Origin: Diogma glabrata
Taxonomy: Eukaryota; Arthropoda; Insecta; Diptera; Cylindrotomidae
Length of the DNA: 64,000 nucleotides
Direction of reading: 5' to 3'
Assembly (NCBI GenBank): GCA_963693315.1
Contig: OY856186.1
Location: 92,627,417 to 92,691,416 of the forward strand
Positions 1 to 12,385 of this stretch are shown here, piece by piece. The translations under genes were made by a program, and so were the position numbers. The notes below the pieces were generated by a model that worked only from the letters and a program-made list of their open reading frames with translations, had not been told where the DNA came from and ran no database searches. Numbering within the stretch: the first letter of the stretch is position 1; each line of letters starts with the position of its first letter.

Positions 1-756
1 CTACCGATTAAAAATGAATCGTTATGATAATTTAAAAACGCCAATTTCAAGAATCGAACCTATAATAGGGGAATTTCCCGCATCGGTAAGTTAATAAACT
101 AATATACAACATTAGTTCGTATCCTTTCCATTCCATACACAACTCTTGGCATACTATATAATAAAAGCGTTTATAATTATTGTAAAATAACCCATCAAAT
201 CACAAATCCATTTTTGAAATATGTTTAACAATGGAAAAATCTGATTATGTAACAAAAAAAAAACATATTTCAATCAATATAAATAAAAAATATCAATTTA
301 TCCTGAAAATATTTATGTTTATGTTAAATAAAAAAATATATAAAAATTTATGTTTTAACAGCCATTTTTTTATCTGTTTCATAGCTAAATTTTTTATTTT
401 TTATATCGATTTTACTATTTACACAATGAGATAATATATTAAAAGTAAACAGCAAAGCTTTTTATTCGATGCGACTTTATAATCTCATATCCGGTTAACA
501 ATTTATTTTTATTGTCGGTTTATAATTTCTGTTGAGGTTTTTCATTTTAACTTTATGTTTGTTTAGGAAACATAAATAATTGCGAGTTGATAAATCAATT
601 AGTTTTTGCTTATTGTCGATAGGACAAAAGTTTATATAGGGGTTTGTAATTTTTTTAAAGTGTTGTGTAGTATGCATTACAAAATGGGTCGCCACAATAC
701 ACAGATTCCTTCTAAGGCTTGGGTCTAATAAAACATGGCGCAGTTTCTAAATATTA
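1..756. other. AT-rich flank without a recognisable gene
   Basis: This is A+T-rich sequence left of element E1. Short open frames at 231-434 and 495-695 are low-complexity and have no domain or coding character that I can see. No RNA gene or element end was recognised. Confidence 0.6.
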
Positions 757-1000
757 TTACACTGAAAAAAAAATTGTAGGTAAAATACAACAAACAATGT
801 TCTGTTGATTTTATTTAAAGGACACGATGTTTGATTTTGTATTGTTTTAACAAACGTGTCTGTTAATTGCCAGTTTTTAACAAACATTTTTGTTAAATAT
901 TTTAACTACCTTGAAAAACTGTTCGTTGATTGTTCGTTGTTAAATTAAATAAACATAAACAAAAAATATGGAGGGGCTGAAATCTCACAGCTCTGAGATA

Positions 1001-3571
1001 CAGTGGCGGATTATGCCTTTAAGGGGCCCGAGGCGGAACAAAATTTTGGGGCCTAAGATTTTACCAAAAATTTTGCAAATGAGTTTGATTAAGACCATTT
1101 CTTAAATAATTTTTTATCCGCTTCAGAACGGAGAAAGATCGTTCCCCACTTGCGTTGCATATCGGCAATGTAAGAAATATTTTTAAAATAGTTTCCACAT
1201 TGGCAAATGAAGATTGCAGGCCATCAATGATTACCTTGTTCATCTTAAATGGACAAGTGATGTTCTCTTCTTTTATATATTTTAAAAAATGATGTACTTC
1301 GTCTTTAAAATATTGTACTTCTATATCCCTCGCATATGTATTTGACAATTCTAAAATACACTTGTCAACTTCATCACTGGATATATTTTGATCAAACAAT
1401 AATTTAAAAATTATTTAAAACAGCTTCATATATGGACGTTCTGGTAGACATTTCAGTGGCAAGTCTATCACAGATCATATGGTGAGTATTTATAATAAAC
1501 AATTCTCGTCCTACTAGCTGTGTATCATTTGCAGATGATTCATCATACATAGTTTTGCGTTTTCTTTTTCGTCCTTCTTTGTAGCTAATATTGTCTGTTA
1601 ATAAGCTTGCTTGCTTTTCTATGCTCTCAAAATCATTCCGAACATCCCTTATAAATTGTGACAAAGAATTAAACAGTTTTACTCCTTGTAATAAGTTCAT
1701 TTGAATATTTTGAAATGATTTTCTAGTACTATTGATTCATTGCAATAATATATCCCATAGAACGGTTAATAAGGCAATTCATATTCATCGAAAGAGCTAG
1801 CTAATTCTTTAACCTCAACTTTAGTAATCGGTTTTTCGTCTTCATTTTCGCTAATTTGGATAAGAACGCTTTTAATATTTTTGTAATTAAACCGCAAGGC
1901 GGATACTGCATCAGCTCTTGCAGACCATCTTATCACTTGTGTCACTTAATTTTTTAATATGTTTGGAATTAGGATCGGAAAAATTATCAATAAGCAACTT
2001 CCATCTGTGAGTAGATGAAGAAAAGAATACATATATATTTTGGATAAAGTTAAAATAATACACCGCAGTAGAATAGGCATCTGCAGTATAATTTCCAATT
2101 AAATTAAGCGTATGACTTGTACAAGAAATAAAAATGGCGGTCTCACTTAGAGTTTTAATTCTGGCTTGTAAACCATTATATTTTCCGGCCATATATGTTT
2201 GACCGCAACAATTTTTAATATCCAAAGACAAATTGTTTAAAGTTTTCAAAATAAGTTGTGCTAGATATTCTGAATTGTGATTTTCAATTTGTAAAAAACC
2301 AAAAATCGTTCTCTCGCATCGCCCACTTTATCAATGTACCTTAATATAAAACTTAGTTGGTCAGTGTGGTTCACGTCTGGCGTAGAATCAACAATAATTG
2401 AATAATATAAAGAGTCCTGAATTTCTTGAATTAGGTGTTCTTTTACTTCAGTTCCCATTAAATTTATAAATTCATCGCATGTGGTATGTGATAAATAACT
2501 TACATTACCTTTTCCTGGATGGTTGTACCTCTCCAAATGATTTTAAAGAAAATCATCAAATTGGGATAGGTACTCAATGCATGTCATGAAATTTCCTTTT
2601 CTGTTCGAATCAATATCTTCTCGATGACCACGAAATGCTAAACCCAAAGTAGCTAATAGCTTTACTGTAGCTGCAACTCTTTTTAAAACTTCCCGCCAAC
2701 ATTTTTGTTGTACTTCAATTTTCACGAGCTATTTGAGCATCAGTCCAGTTACAAACAATCTTTTTTTCAAATTTTTCAAACAAATTTTTTAGACAATCTT
2801 TTTTCCAATCAACGTTGATAAAACGAAATATACAACTAAAGATAAAACACCTATACTATATCAATCATATCATATGGAAACCCTTTTCAAACGTTAATCC
2901 AAATGATGAATTTAGCATGTATTGTATAAAAAATACATGGATTTTAAGCATACAACAAAAGATTTCAATTCTACACGTTAAAAAGTTTTCATTTATTTAG
3001 TTATATATGAAATTAATCTAAAATATGTACAATTATATGCTTAAAATTGAGGTTTTCAGTTTAATGCTTTCAATAAATTGTAGGTCTTAAAAGAAATCCA
3101 AAATCATTGATGAAAACATAAATCTCAAATATACTTCAAATATCTAAAAAAATACTTATCTGGATTTTGTTTTTATCAATAATTTTGCGATTGATATAAT
3201 AACAGCCCATTGCAAATAAAGTTCTAGTATTAATGTTCATTCGTAACAGTGGAACTTTTCAAAACAAAATGTTTTTTTACTATACAAATTGAAAAACAAA
3301 TTTGTACATTAAAAAATTATAAAACTATCAAATTAGAATTATTAAAATAAATACATACATGAAAAAAAGTAATACAAATTGACAACCTAACACTTTTACA
3401 TGTGGGATTATATTAAAAAAATCTTTAGGTTTAAAAACTTTGGTTGAATGAACGTAGTCATCTGATATTTGAATACCTATAAAATATCAATACTATTTGT
3501 AGCGAGGGGGCCCCTGTGTATGTGGGGCCCGAGGCGTCCGCCTCTTCCGCCTCTATGGTAATCCGCCACTG
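1001..3571 (-). mobile_element. H1: hAT transposon with perfect 8-bp target duplication
   Basis: The left end is CAGTGGCGGATTATGCC and the right end is its near complement (TAATCCGCCACTG at 3559-3571). The 8-bp sequence CTGAGATA flanks it at 993-1000 and 3572-3579, as hAT insertions require. The subterminal stretch GGGGCCCGAGGCGG near the left end is echoed inverted near 3508-3535. The ends match those of H2 (14823-43105), so H1 and H2 belong to one lineage. The internal gene is a decayed transposase on the minus strand. Sequence 2840-3480 inside the element is A+T-rich with no recognisable coding content. Confidence 0.93.
1061..2830 (-). pseudogene. H1 transposase remnant (zinc-finger MYM/TTF-type hAT family)
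   Basis: Fragments on the minus strand, read from 2830 down to 1061, line up with the H2 transposase and with insect hAT proteins often named ZMYM1-like. A block with LAFRGHRED (2543-2725) matches the conserved LPFRGHREQL block. A middle block has STPDVNHTDQLSFILRYID (2261-2536). Next comes a block ending in SCTSHTLNLIGN (1911-2249). The C-terminal dimerisation block contains CNASGERSFSVLKRIKNYL (1061-1399). The blocks lie in different frames and are separated by stops, so the gene is broken in several places. The N-terminal zinc-finger part seen in H2 is not recognisable here. The active enzyme would bind the element ends in the nucleus and excise them; this copy cannot be functional. Confidence 0.88.
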
Positions 3572-3764
3572 CTGAGATATCAAGACTTCGGTCTGGGTTA
3601 AGGATTGTGATATAGTTTTCGGCAAAAAACTTTTATGAGGACATGGTTTTTAGTTTTGGGCAGCGATGTATATCAAACATAACTCTTTGTTAAAGTACAA
3701 GTATTTATTATCTCTGTTTAAAAATTTATTACGAAACTAACACGAAACATCAAAACGTTGCCGG

Positions 3765-4175
3765 AAAATTATAATCAAAATTCCAAAAATATTGTTAAGT
3801 TAAATAAAATCAAACTTTTTCAAAATTCCAAAAATATTCCAAAAATTAGAATAAAATCATACATTTAAATTTTTTCTAAATTTCTAATAATATTTCAAAA
3901 ATTCTTAAGAGTTCAAACTTTTCCAAAATTCTAAAAATATTGCAAAAATTGCTACAAAATCAAAAATTGAAAATTTTTTCAAAATTCCAAAAATTATAAT
4001 AAAATCAAAAATTAAAAGTTTTTCAAAATTCTAAAATTATTCCAAAAATTCTTAAAAAATCAAAAATTAAAACTTTTTCCGAAATTCTAAAGATATTGCA
4101 AAAATTATTACAAAATCAAAAATACAAACTTTTTCAGAATTCCAAAAATGTTTCAAAAACTATAACAAATTCAAA
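3765..4175. repeat. AT-rich minisatellite in R1, first block
   Basis: This is a degenerate tandem array with a period of roughly 55-60 bp, built from phrases like CAAAATTCCAAAAATATT, AATTATTACAAAATC and AAAAATTGAAACTTTTT. The same array recurs at about 5060-5475 in R1 and about 5580 bases into the corresponding parts of R2 (55765-56710). Confidence 0.75.
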
Positions 4176-4194
4176 AATTTCCATGTCCAATTTC

Positions 4195-4735
4195 ACTTTC
4201 AATTACATTTACGTCATAAAAACAGCTACATTTTTTTTCCAAAAAATTGGCCAAACAAATAAATGAAATCATTTTTTGACACACTTGACATTATTTTTTG
4301 AGAAACTTATATTATTATTATAGTTCTCTATAATAATAATAAAATATCATGTCATACAAACTATTAATTTTATTTTTTTCTAAAAAAATTGGGTAAAAAA
4401 TAAACCTTTCTTTTGACACACTTGACAACATTTTTTGACAAACTTATAATGCCATAATTCTCAATAATAATAATAAAATTTCATTTCAACAAACAATTTT
4501 ATTTTTTTCCAAAAAATTGGGTAAAAAAATAAATAAAAATCTTTTGACACACTTGGCAACATTTTTTTGACAAACTAATGCCATAATTCTCAATAATAAT
4601 AATAAAATTTCATTTCAAACATACAATTTTATTCTTTTCCAAAAAATTAGGTAAAAATATAAATAATAATAAAAATCTTTCTTTTGACACACTTGACAAC
4701 ATTTTTTTGACAAACTTATAATGCAATAATCTAGT
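4195..4735. repeat. Roughly 130-150-bp tandem repeat with TTGACACACTTGACA core, first block
   Basis: Each unit holds TTGACACACTTGACA, then TTTTTTGACAAACTTATAATG, an AATAATAATAATAAAA run, TTTCATTTCAAAC and CCAAAAAATTGGGTAAA. About four units are visible. The same units form the second block in R1 and a block in R2. Confidence 0.8.
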
Positions 4736-5059
4736 TTATGATCTCACATACCAATCCCGAACATCAAGATTTCTCCAAATTCAATGTTCCTACTCGTAAT
4801 CACTTAAAATGAACGTTTTTTAAGCCAAAAATATGAAAATTTGCTATTTTTGACACACATAATGATTTTTTTGACACACTTCCGGTACAGTTATCGAACA
4901 CAGCGTCCTTTCGGACCTGTCCCTTGTAAATACCTATTTGTAGAAAAAAAATTTTGAAATCCCTTCCGCCGTTTTCCCTGCAGCGTAGGTAATGACGGAC
5001 GGCCGGCCGTTTAAAAATTTATTACAAAACTAACACGAAACATCAATACGTTGCCGGAA

Positions 5060-5475
5060 AATTATAATCAAAATTCCAAAAATATTGTTAAATTAAATAT
5101 AACCAAACTTTTTCAAAATTCCAAAAATATTCCAAAAATTAGAATAATATAAAATATTTAAATTTTTTCTAAATTCCAATAATATTTCAAAAATTCTTAA
5201 AAATTCAAACTTTTCCCAAAATTTTAAAAATATTGCAAAAATTATTACAAAATCAAAAATTGAAAATTTTTTCGAAATTCCAAGAATTATAATAATATCA
5301 AAAATTAAAAATTTTCCAAAATTCTAAAAATATTCCAAAAATTCTTTCAAAATCAAAATACAAACTTTTGCCGAAATTCTAAAAATATTGCAAAAATTAT
5401 TACAAAATCAAAAATACAAACTTTTTCAAAATTCCAAAAATATTTCCAAAACTATAACAAATTCAAAAATTTCTA
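5060..5475. repeat. AT-rich minisatellite in R1, second block
   Basis: This is the counterpart of 3765-4175 in the second 1.3-kb unit of R1, with the same CCAAAAATATT phrasing and small substitutions and indels. Confidence 0.75.
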
Positions 5476-5569
5476 TGTCCAATTTAAATTACCAATTTAA
5501 ATTTTCCATTCCAATTTAAATTAAATGTCCAATTTAATTAAATTGTCTTTTAAATTACATTTACGTCAT

Positions 5570-6215
5570 AAAAACAGCTACATTTTTTTTCCAAAAAATT
5601 GGCTAAAAAAATAAATGAAATCATTTTTTGACACACTTGACATTATTTTTTGACAAACTTATAATGCCATAATTCTCAATAATAATAATAAAATATCATG
5701 TCACAAACTATTAATTTTATTTTTTTGTAAAAAAATTGGGTAAAAAATAAACCTTTCTTTTGACACACTTGACAACATTTTTTGACAAACTTATAATGCC
5801 ATAATTCTCAATAAAAATAATAAAATTTCATTTCAAAGAAACAATTTTATTTTTTTCCAAAAAATTGGGTAAAAAACTAATTAAAAATCTTTTGACACAC
5901 ATGACAACATTTTTTTGACAAACTTATAACGCCATAATTCTCAACAATAATAATAAAATTTCATTTCAAACAAACAATTTTATTCTTTTCCAAAAAATTG
6001 GGTAAAAAAATAAATAAAAATCTTTCTTTTGACACACTTGACAACATTTTTTTGACAAACTTATAATGCCGTAATTCTCAATAATAATAATAAAACTTCA
6101 TTTCAAACAAACAATTAATTTTATTTTTTTTCCAAAAAATTAGGTAAAAAAATAAATAAAAATCTTTCTTTTGACACACTTGACAACATTTTTTTGACAA
6201 ACTTATAATGCAATA
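5570..6215. repeat. TTGACACACTTGACA tandem repeat, second block
   Basis: This is the counterpart of 4195-4735 with about five units. It ends in a conserved non-repetitive stretch (about 6220-6480) containing CCGGTACAGTTATCGAACAC and a GAAATCCGTCCAGCGGTTTT phrase. Confidence 0.8.
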
Positions 6216-6984
6216 ATCCAGATTTTGGTCTCACATACCAATCCCGACCATCAAGATTTCTCCAAATTCAATGTTCCTACTCGTAATCACTTAAAATGAA
6301 CGTTATTTAAGCAAAAAATATGCAAATTTCCTTATTTTGACACCTTTTCGATTTTTTTGACACACTTCCGGTACAGTTATCGAACACATCGTCCTTTCGG
6401 CTCTTCCTATTAAGTAAACCTATTTTTAGAAAAAAAATTTTTGAAATCCGTCCAGCGGTTTTCTAGATTTCGTCGGTTGTGACGGCCGGCAGACAGACAT
6501 ACATTTTTTTTTTCTTTTTTAGAATCAGGAGGTCCTAAAACGTCGAGAAATGCCAAGAAAAGTGGGGGTAAGAATTTCACTTTTGGCTCATGAATGTAAT
6601 ACTTAGGTCTTTCAGACCGAAGTAATTGATAACACTTGTTTTATTTCGCAAATATTTTGTTTTCTATTTTTTATTTTCTAAAATTTTTACTTAATGCATT
6701 TCGTCTTACGCCTTTATCAAGAGCGATTCAAAAATGTTATGAAGAAAAATTTGATTTGAAGCGAAAATAAAATGAAAAATGAATAACTAGATTAAATAAT
6801 TTATATAAGCAAATTGTTAAAATTCTTAATTAAAAAGGAGGTAATTTTTCTTATTTAATTGGTTGATAAAGGAAATAACATAAATTTGTTGATTTAATAG
6901 TTTCTAAAAATGATGACCGAAAAATAGATCTGGATTTGACAAAGGAGAATAAATAACGTCGGTTTGAGAATTTAGTAAATTTTT

Positions 6985-7700
6985 GTTAAAGTGCATTGCA
7001 TAAAGTGCAAACTTGATCTTTTGAAAGCTTTTGAAATACGTAAAGTTTCAAAAGCTTTCAAAAGATCAAGTTTAAGACCTTTCGTTTCATATTGTAAAAT
7101 TGGAATATTGTTGAAACATGAAACTGGCGACCTGTCTGTCCCACATAGATTGCATCACAGTCAAAACAAGATAGTTGATAGACTCCAGATTTTGAAAATT
7201 TACTTAGCTTTTGTTTATTATTTTGAATGTTATGATTATTATAATAAGAACAACTTAAATTTGTATATTTTTAAATTTTGTTTCCTAATTTTTGGCATCA
7301 CCTGTGTAAAGTATTTTACGCCATAATTTTGGTTCAAGGAAGGGATTTGGATAAATTAAATTATAAGAAATCTTTTTTAATTTCTTACGCAAAATTTTGT
7401 GAACTAATGTAGGATTATATCCATTATTACATTATTAAAAGTGATGTTCAAAATATCATTTAATTCCTTTTGAAAATTAGCTGCGGAAAGAGGGTCTTTT
7501 ATAAGCCTATCAACCAATGCATGAATGGCTTAATGTTTTATATTAGACGAATGATTAGAAGTAGATTGTATAATAGAATCTGTACATGTTGGCTTACGAT
7601 AAATATTAATTATAAAACATAATTGTGAGAAAATTTGATTAGTAAAGGCTTGAAACCACATACAACGGAAACAGAAACCGAAACCGAATTTCATACAAAT
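6985..7700 (-). pseudogene. Penelope-like retroelement remnant with GIY-YIG endonuclease
   Basis: Read on the minus strand, 7650 down to about 7330 gives INIYRKPTCTDSIIQS and then a block ending in VHKILRKKLKK, separated by one stop. This matches the thumb region after the reverse transcriptase of Penelope-like elements. Further down, about 7215-7110 reads KSGVYQLSCFDCDAIYVGQT, the start of their GIY-YIG nuclease domain, with GVY in place of GIY and YVG in place of YIG. A stop-rich, frame-shifted linker lies between them. The end reads GLKLDLLKAFE, the usual C-terminal phrase of these proteins. The intact protein would reverse-transcribe and nick target DNA; this copy is a short decayed 3' part. 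The catalytic reverse transcriptase core is not present. Confidence 0.82.
7009..7073. repeat. Perfect 28-bp inverted repeat with 9-nt loop
   Basis: The arms are 7009-7036 and 7046-7073 and are exact reverse complements as read. The palindrome lies at the end of the Penelope-like reading frame, so both strands encode the same KLDLLKAFE phrase. It looks like a head-to-head or tail-to-tail junction of two element ends. Confidence 0.9.
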
Positions 7701-7781
7701 TTTACAGAAACCGAATTTTTATCTGTCAAATTTGTATGAAATTCGGTTTCTGTTTCCGTTGTATGTGAATGCCCGGCTTAA
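7672..7781. repeat. M1a: palindromic MITE-like element
   Basis: An imperfect inverted repeat runs from CACATACAACGGAAACAGAA to its complement ending near TTCCGTTGTATGTG, and is followed by AATGCCCGGCTT. A second copy, M1b, occurs at 31702-31789 and 33793-33825. There is no coding capacity. Its target duplication is not clear. Confidence 0.75.
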
Positions 7782-8383
7782 GCGCTTGAAATTTATAGTG
7801 AACTTAAGCACTTGAAGCAAAAGTGAGATTTGTGAAGTAAAAAGCTTAGATTTAAGGAAAAGTGTCACAATATCTGGTGAATTGTTCCCAATAAAATATC
7901 CAAAAGATAAATGAAATTTTAGTGTTTACCAATTAAATAATTTAAATGGGATAATTTATAGGAAGCAAATTAATAGCTTTGTCTTAAAGATGTCTAAATG
8001 TATATGTAAATTTTGTTTGTTCATAATTTCAATTTTTAATTAAAATCATTTTAGAAAAAATATAAGTTTAGCATTATATCATATTCTAACTAAATGTGTA
8101 TATCATTGATAGAGTTATGAAATTATTTGATAAAATCAATAAAATAAAATGTTAAAACTTAACAAACTTGTTCGGTATTTTAACGGTCTAGTTGTGGTTT
8201 TGTTCGTAATAATCAACACCCATGTCAGTAAAATTTATAAACTGTAAGTTAAAAACTATTGGTGAAATAAATCACTGACATCAACTTGTTGAATTCAACA
8301 AACAATTTGTAGGATCAAAACTAGCAGAAATGTATGTTGAATCGCAGGAGATTTTTGAAGCTCTTACAAACATTATTTTGAGT
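7782..8383. other. Right subterminal part of E1
   Basis: This is A+T-rich and non-coding. The last 220 bases contain repeated AACAAAC/TTGTT motifs also found near the left end of E1. A short open stretch near 7990-8040 (MSKCICKFCL) is too short to interpret. Confidence 0.5.
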
Positions 8384-8609
8384 GTACAGAAATAATCTAA
8401 CATTCAAAATAAAAGGGAGATTAATCATCGCCTCTGTGCCAAATAATATGTACATTAAACAAAAATTTGAAGCGTTACTGATGAGTGTCAACTAAAACCC
8501 GACGGCCGACACCAAAAAATGGTTTTCATTTTTTTTTATTCTTAAATGTCTAAATTAAATGTGTCGAACGAATTCCATTTTAAATGGAAAAAACTAATGC
8601 GGCGATTTG

Positions 8610-8692
8610 AAGATTATAGTACAGCTATAGTCTTGAACTATAGTACAGCCAACTTGACTATAGTACAGCCTATAGTAATAGACTGTAGTACA
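8610..8692. repeat. Short repeats of CTATAGTACAG
   Basis: Four imperfect copies of TATAGTACAGC lie close together. They are followed at 8692 by CAGGCATGTCAAACTC, which resembles the end of a Charlie-type hAT element. No matching right end or target duplication was found, so an element is not called. Confidence 0.45.
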
Positions 8693-8853
8693 GGCATGTC
8701 AAACTCATTTCGGAATACGGCCTAATTTTTTCGAAAATTGTTTTCCAAATCTTTTGTGGACCAAATGTTCCAAATCCAAATGTTCTTGGTTTTTTTGAAA
8801 ATTTTAAATTTGTTGAAGAACTAAAATTTATTATTTGTAATTTATTAGTTCGT

Positions 8854-9724
<871 letters not shown>

Positions 9725-12385
9725 ATTGGTGGCGACATTGGTTTTTATTACGAACGCACTCCAGATATCCATCTTATAAAGCAGAAAAGGTATTAGTAAT
9801 CGAAAATTTTGAAGGAAAACCTTCTGTTTATTATGTCAAGGAAATTATAATATAAATCAAGAAGTTGACAATCACTTGGTCAACCGCATCATTTGCAAAA
9901 ATTATTACTTATTATCATAGTTTATTGCTTAGTATAAGTTGATCAAGATGACTTACTAGATAAATTGTCCTGGGCATGAAGAGTCATTTAAAATCCAGTC
10001 AATCATTTAAAATCCTTTAATGTACTTGGAACTTGATAGAATGCTGTCTCTAGGTGTTATTGAAGATAGCGATAGTGTGTGGAGTTCTCCTATTACATTG
10101 GTGAAAAAGAAAAATGGCAAAGAACGATTATGTCTTGATGCACGAAAAGTACACGAGGTTCCTGCGGTGAAAGATGCTTACCCGTTACCTTTAATCGAGG
10201 GCCTGTTAAGACAGCATTTGTAGTTCCTGGTCGACCGCTGTGCCAGTTTACTCTCATGCCTTTTGGACTTTGTAATTCTCCTCAAACTATTTATAAACTC
10301 ATGCACAAAGTCATTTCGCATCATTTACACGATCTATTGTTCGTTTACTTAGGTGATCTTTTAGTTGTTTTATCAACCATTGAAGAAGTCACTGCTTACT
10401 AAGGTTGCCAGACTATTATGGAACACTTGTGTTCTATTAATGTAAGAAACTATTACTGTATAGAAAAGGGCAAATTCTTCCTCAAGGAAGCTAAATATCT
10501 TGGTTACGTGATTGGTGACGGTTGCATTCGTGTTAACCCATCCAAAGTCGAAGCATTTGTTAACTTTCCAGTCAAATTCGTCGCTTTTTAGGTATGACTG
10601 GTTGGTATTGCCGTTTTATTCCAAATTATTTTTCGGTAGCAAGTCCATTGTTTGATCTTCTCAAAAAATCGGCAACTAGTCAATGGAATGATGCTGCACA
10701 GAAATCATTTAAAGCTCTTAAATCTTTTCTTGTTAGAGCTCCCGTTCTAACCCACCCAGATTTTGCTCAAGAAATTTTTCATTCAATGCGATGCTTCTAA
10801 AACAGGAGTTGGAAGAGTTCTCTTCCAGCGTTCGGCAGAAAATATTGAACATCCAATCGCATTCATTTTCCATAAGCTTAACAAAGCACAGCAAAATTAC
10901 AGCATCACCGAGCTAAAGTGCTTAGATGCCGTAATGTCTGTCAAAAAGTTTCGTCCATATATCGAAGGGTATTAGTTCACTATTATTATCACCGATCATG
11001 TCAGCCTTAAGTGGCTAATGAATCAAAAAGATTTATCCAGTCGTTTAGCGCGGTGGAGTTTAAAGCTTCAAGGTTTTGTTTTTAATATCGAATACCGCAA
11101 AGGAAGTGATAATATTTTCCGTGATACACTCTCGAGAGTTTTTATATAGATTCCATCACACCACCCGATGAGACTGTTCTGACATTACACGTAGATTTAG
11201 ATTCTGAAGCATTTAAAAGTGATGACTATCTATCACTTATTAATAAGTTCTAAAATGCAAAAGAAAATATCAACATGTGTGTACGAGATGGTAAAGTTTT
11301 CTTCTGCCCAATCCGCGAGTTGAACACTGATATATCTTTTTGGAAATTATTTGTACCTTCGTCTTTAATCCCAGAGCTTCTTTTTCAAGCCCATAATTCA
11401 CCAAAATCAGCCTACCTTGATGTTGCAAAAACCTTGAACATTTAACAACGAACCTTATACTGGACCAAGATGGCTCATGACATTAGGACCTATATTAGTT
11501 CATGTGATACATGTAAAATGATTAAACCTGTAAACTTTAGTACAAAACCTAAAATGGGATCATTTGTTGAAGTTGAAAGACCATGGCAACAATGTCTATG
11601 TCGATTTTCTCGCACCTTACCCGCGATCCAAACTTGGTAACAAATATATCCTAATTGTCCTAGATAAGTTCAGTCGATTTGTTAAGCTTGAACCACTTAA
11701 GTGTGCTACTAAAATCGAATTTTTTCTATGTTTTGTGTTCCCGAAACATTGTTTTCCGACAATGGTTGCCAGTTTGAGTCCAAGCTTCTTAGAGATCTAC
11801 TCCAACGATATGGTGTTCATCATATTTTTACACCCAAATACTACCCACAAGCAAATGCTTCAGAGCGAGTCAACAGATCTGTAATTTCAACTATCCGAGC
11901 TAATGTGACCGATGATTAAAATGAATGGGACAAATACATTCATCAAATTGCTTCCGTATTAAGGAATGCAACACATTCGTCAACCTGTTTTTCTCCTCAT
12001 TACTTGGTATTTGGCCAACACATGGTCTGCTAATTACAAGCTACTGCGTGACCTCGATTTGTTAAATGAAAGTGACATAGAAGTTACACCACCACACAAC
12101 CATCTAAGCATAGCAAGACAATTGGTGCATAAATATCTAAAGTCTGCACACCTTACGAACGAAAACCAATACATTCTTCGAAGTCGTCCTCGCGATTTTA
12201 AACCAGGTCAGGAAGTTTTTGTTCGAAATTTTATCCAAAGTGACGCTTCCAAACAATTCAACGCCAAACAGGCGAATAAATTTTTTAAAGTTAGCATTCT
12301 TTCTAAAGAGGGTAATGTTGGATATAAGATCTGCAACCCACAAGGTAAATATCTTGGTGTCTATCACACTAAAAACATTCGCTAA
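9725..12385 (+). mobile_element. C: decayed Ty3/gypsy LTR retrotransposon (internal region)
   Basis: This contains the pol remnant described separately, a possible primer-binding site at 9725-9740 and no recognisable gag or protease. Its protein is closest in this window to gypsy A (22511-26731): both share GWYxRFIPNY, LLKKS and a C-terminal GVxHxKxIR phrase. LTRs could not be paired, so the outer limits are uncertain. Confidence 0.7.
9960..12385 (+). pseudogene. Pol remnant of element C: reverse transcriptase, RNase H, integrase
   Basis: Reverse transcriptase begins near 10020 (LELDRMLSLGVIED). Compared with gypsy A, a stretch of roughly 100 bases is missing near 10205, and the downstream frame resumes at VVPGRPLCQF. 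The catalytic motif reads YLGDLLV near 10345 where YLDD is expected, so one catalytic aspartate is lost. RNase H follows with a frameshift near 10780 (IQCDASKTG) and a stop near 10972. Integrase keeps SCDTCK (zinc binding, near 11500), DFLAPYPRS, SDNGCQFES and ANASERVNRS, but has stops and frameshifts near 11440, 11600-11730 and 11918. The final block (11966-12385) ends in GVYHTKNIR. The copy is inactive. Confidence 0.9.

Larger units (their letters stand above)
3585..6623. mobile_element. R1: satellite-bearing element with 11-bp terminal inverted repeats
   Basis: The element begins ACTTCGGTCTG (3585-3595) and ends CAGACCGAAGT (6613-6623), an exact 11-bp inverted repeat. A second copy, R2 (55465-58068), has the same ends and content. 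No coding region is visible. Inside, a unit of about 1.3 kb is duplicated in tandem (3716-5008 and 5009 to about 6490). Each unit contains two kinds of short tandem repeats, followed by a GC-richer block with GACGGCCGGCAGACAGAC-type sequence. No clear target duplication was found; the shared ATATCAAG before the left end may belong to the element. The superfamily is unknown. Confidence 0.78.
761..8383. mobile_element. E1: composite DNA element with ACTGA-type ends, holding nested elements
   Basis: The left end reads ACTGAAAAAAAAATTG, and the right end read on the opposite strand is ACTCAAAATAATG. These resemble the ends of E2 (17392-35083) and E3 (35992-42939). The flanking 4-mers are TTAC (757-760) and GTAC (8384-8387), which agree at 3 of 4 bases. 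Both ends carry a subterminal region rich in the motif AACAAAC (about 790-950 and 8160-8320), and the phrase CAACAAACAAT plus TTGTAGG occurs at each end. H1 (1001-3571), R1 (3585-6623), a Penelope-like remnant and a small MITE lie inside. No transposase belonging to E1 itself was recognised. The pairing of these two ends is an inference and is weaker than for E3. Confidence 0.5.

Noticed and set aside
4195..6215. Regularly spaced repeats resembling an array
   Set aside because: The units are 130-150-bp satellites with no distinct spacers, and the sequence is eukaryotic. It is not a CRISPR array.
6991..7326. 111-codon plus-strand open frame
   Set aside because: Its start mirrors the end of the minus-strand Penelope-like frame because of the hairpin at 7009-7073. 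The rest is antisense to that remnant.
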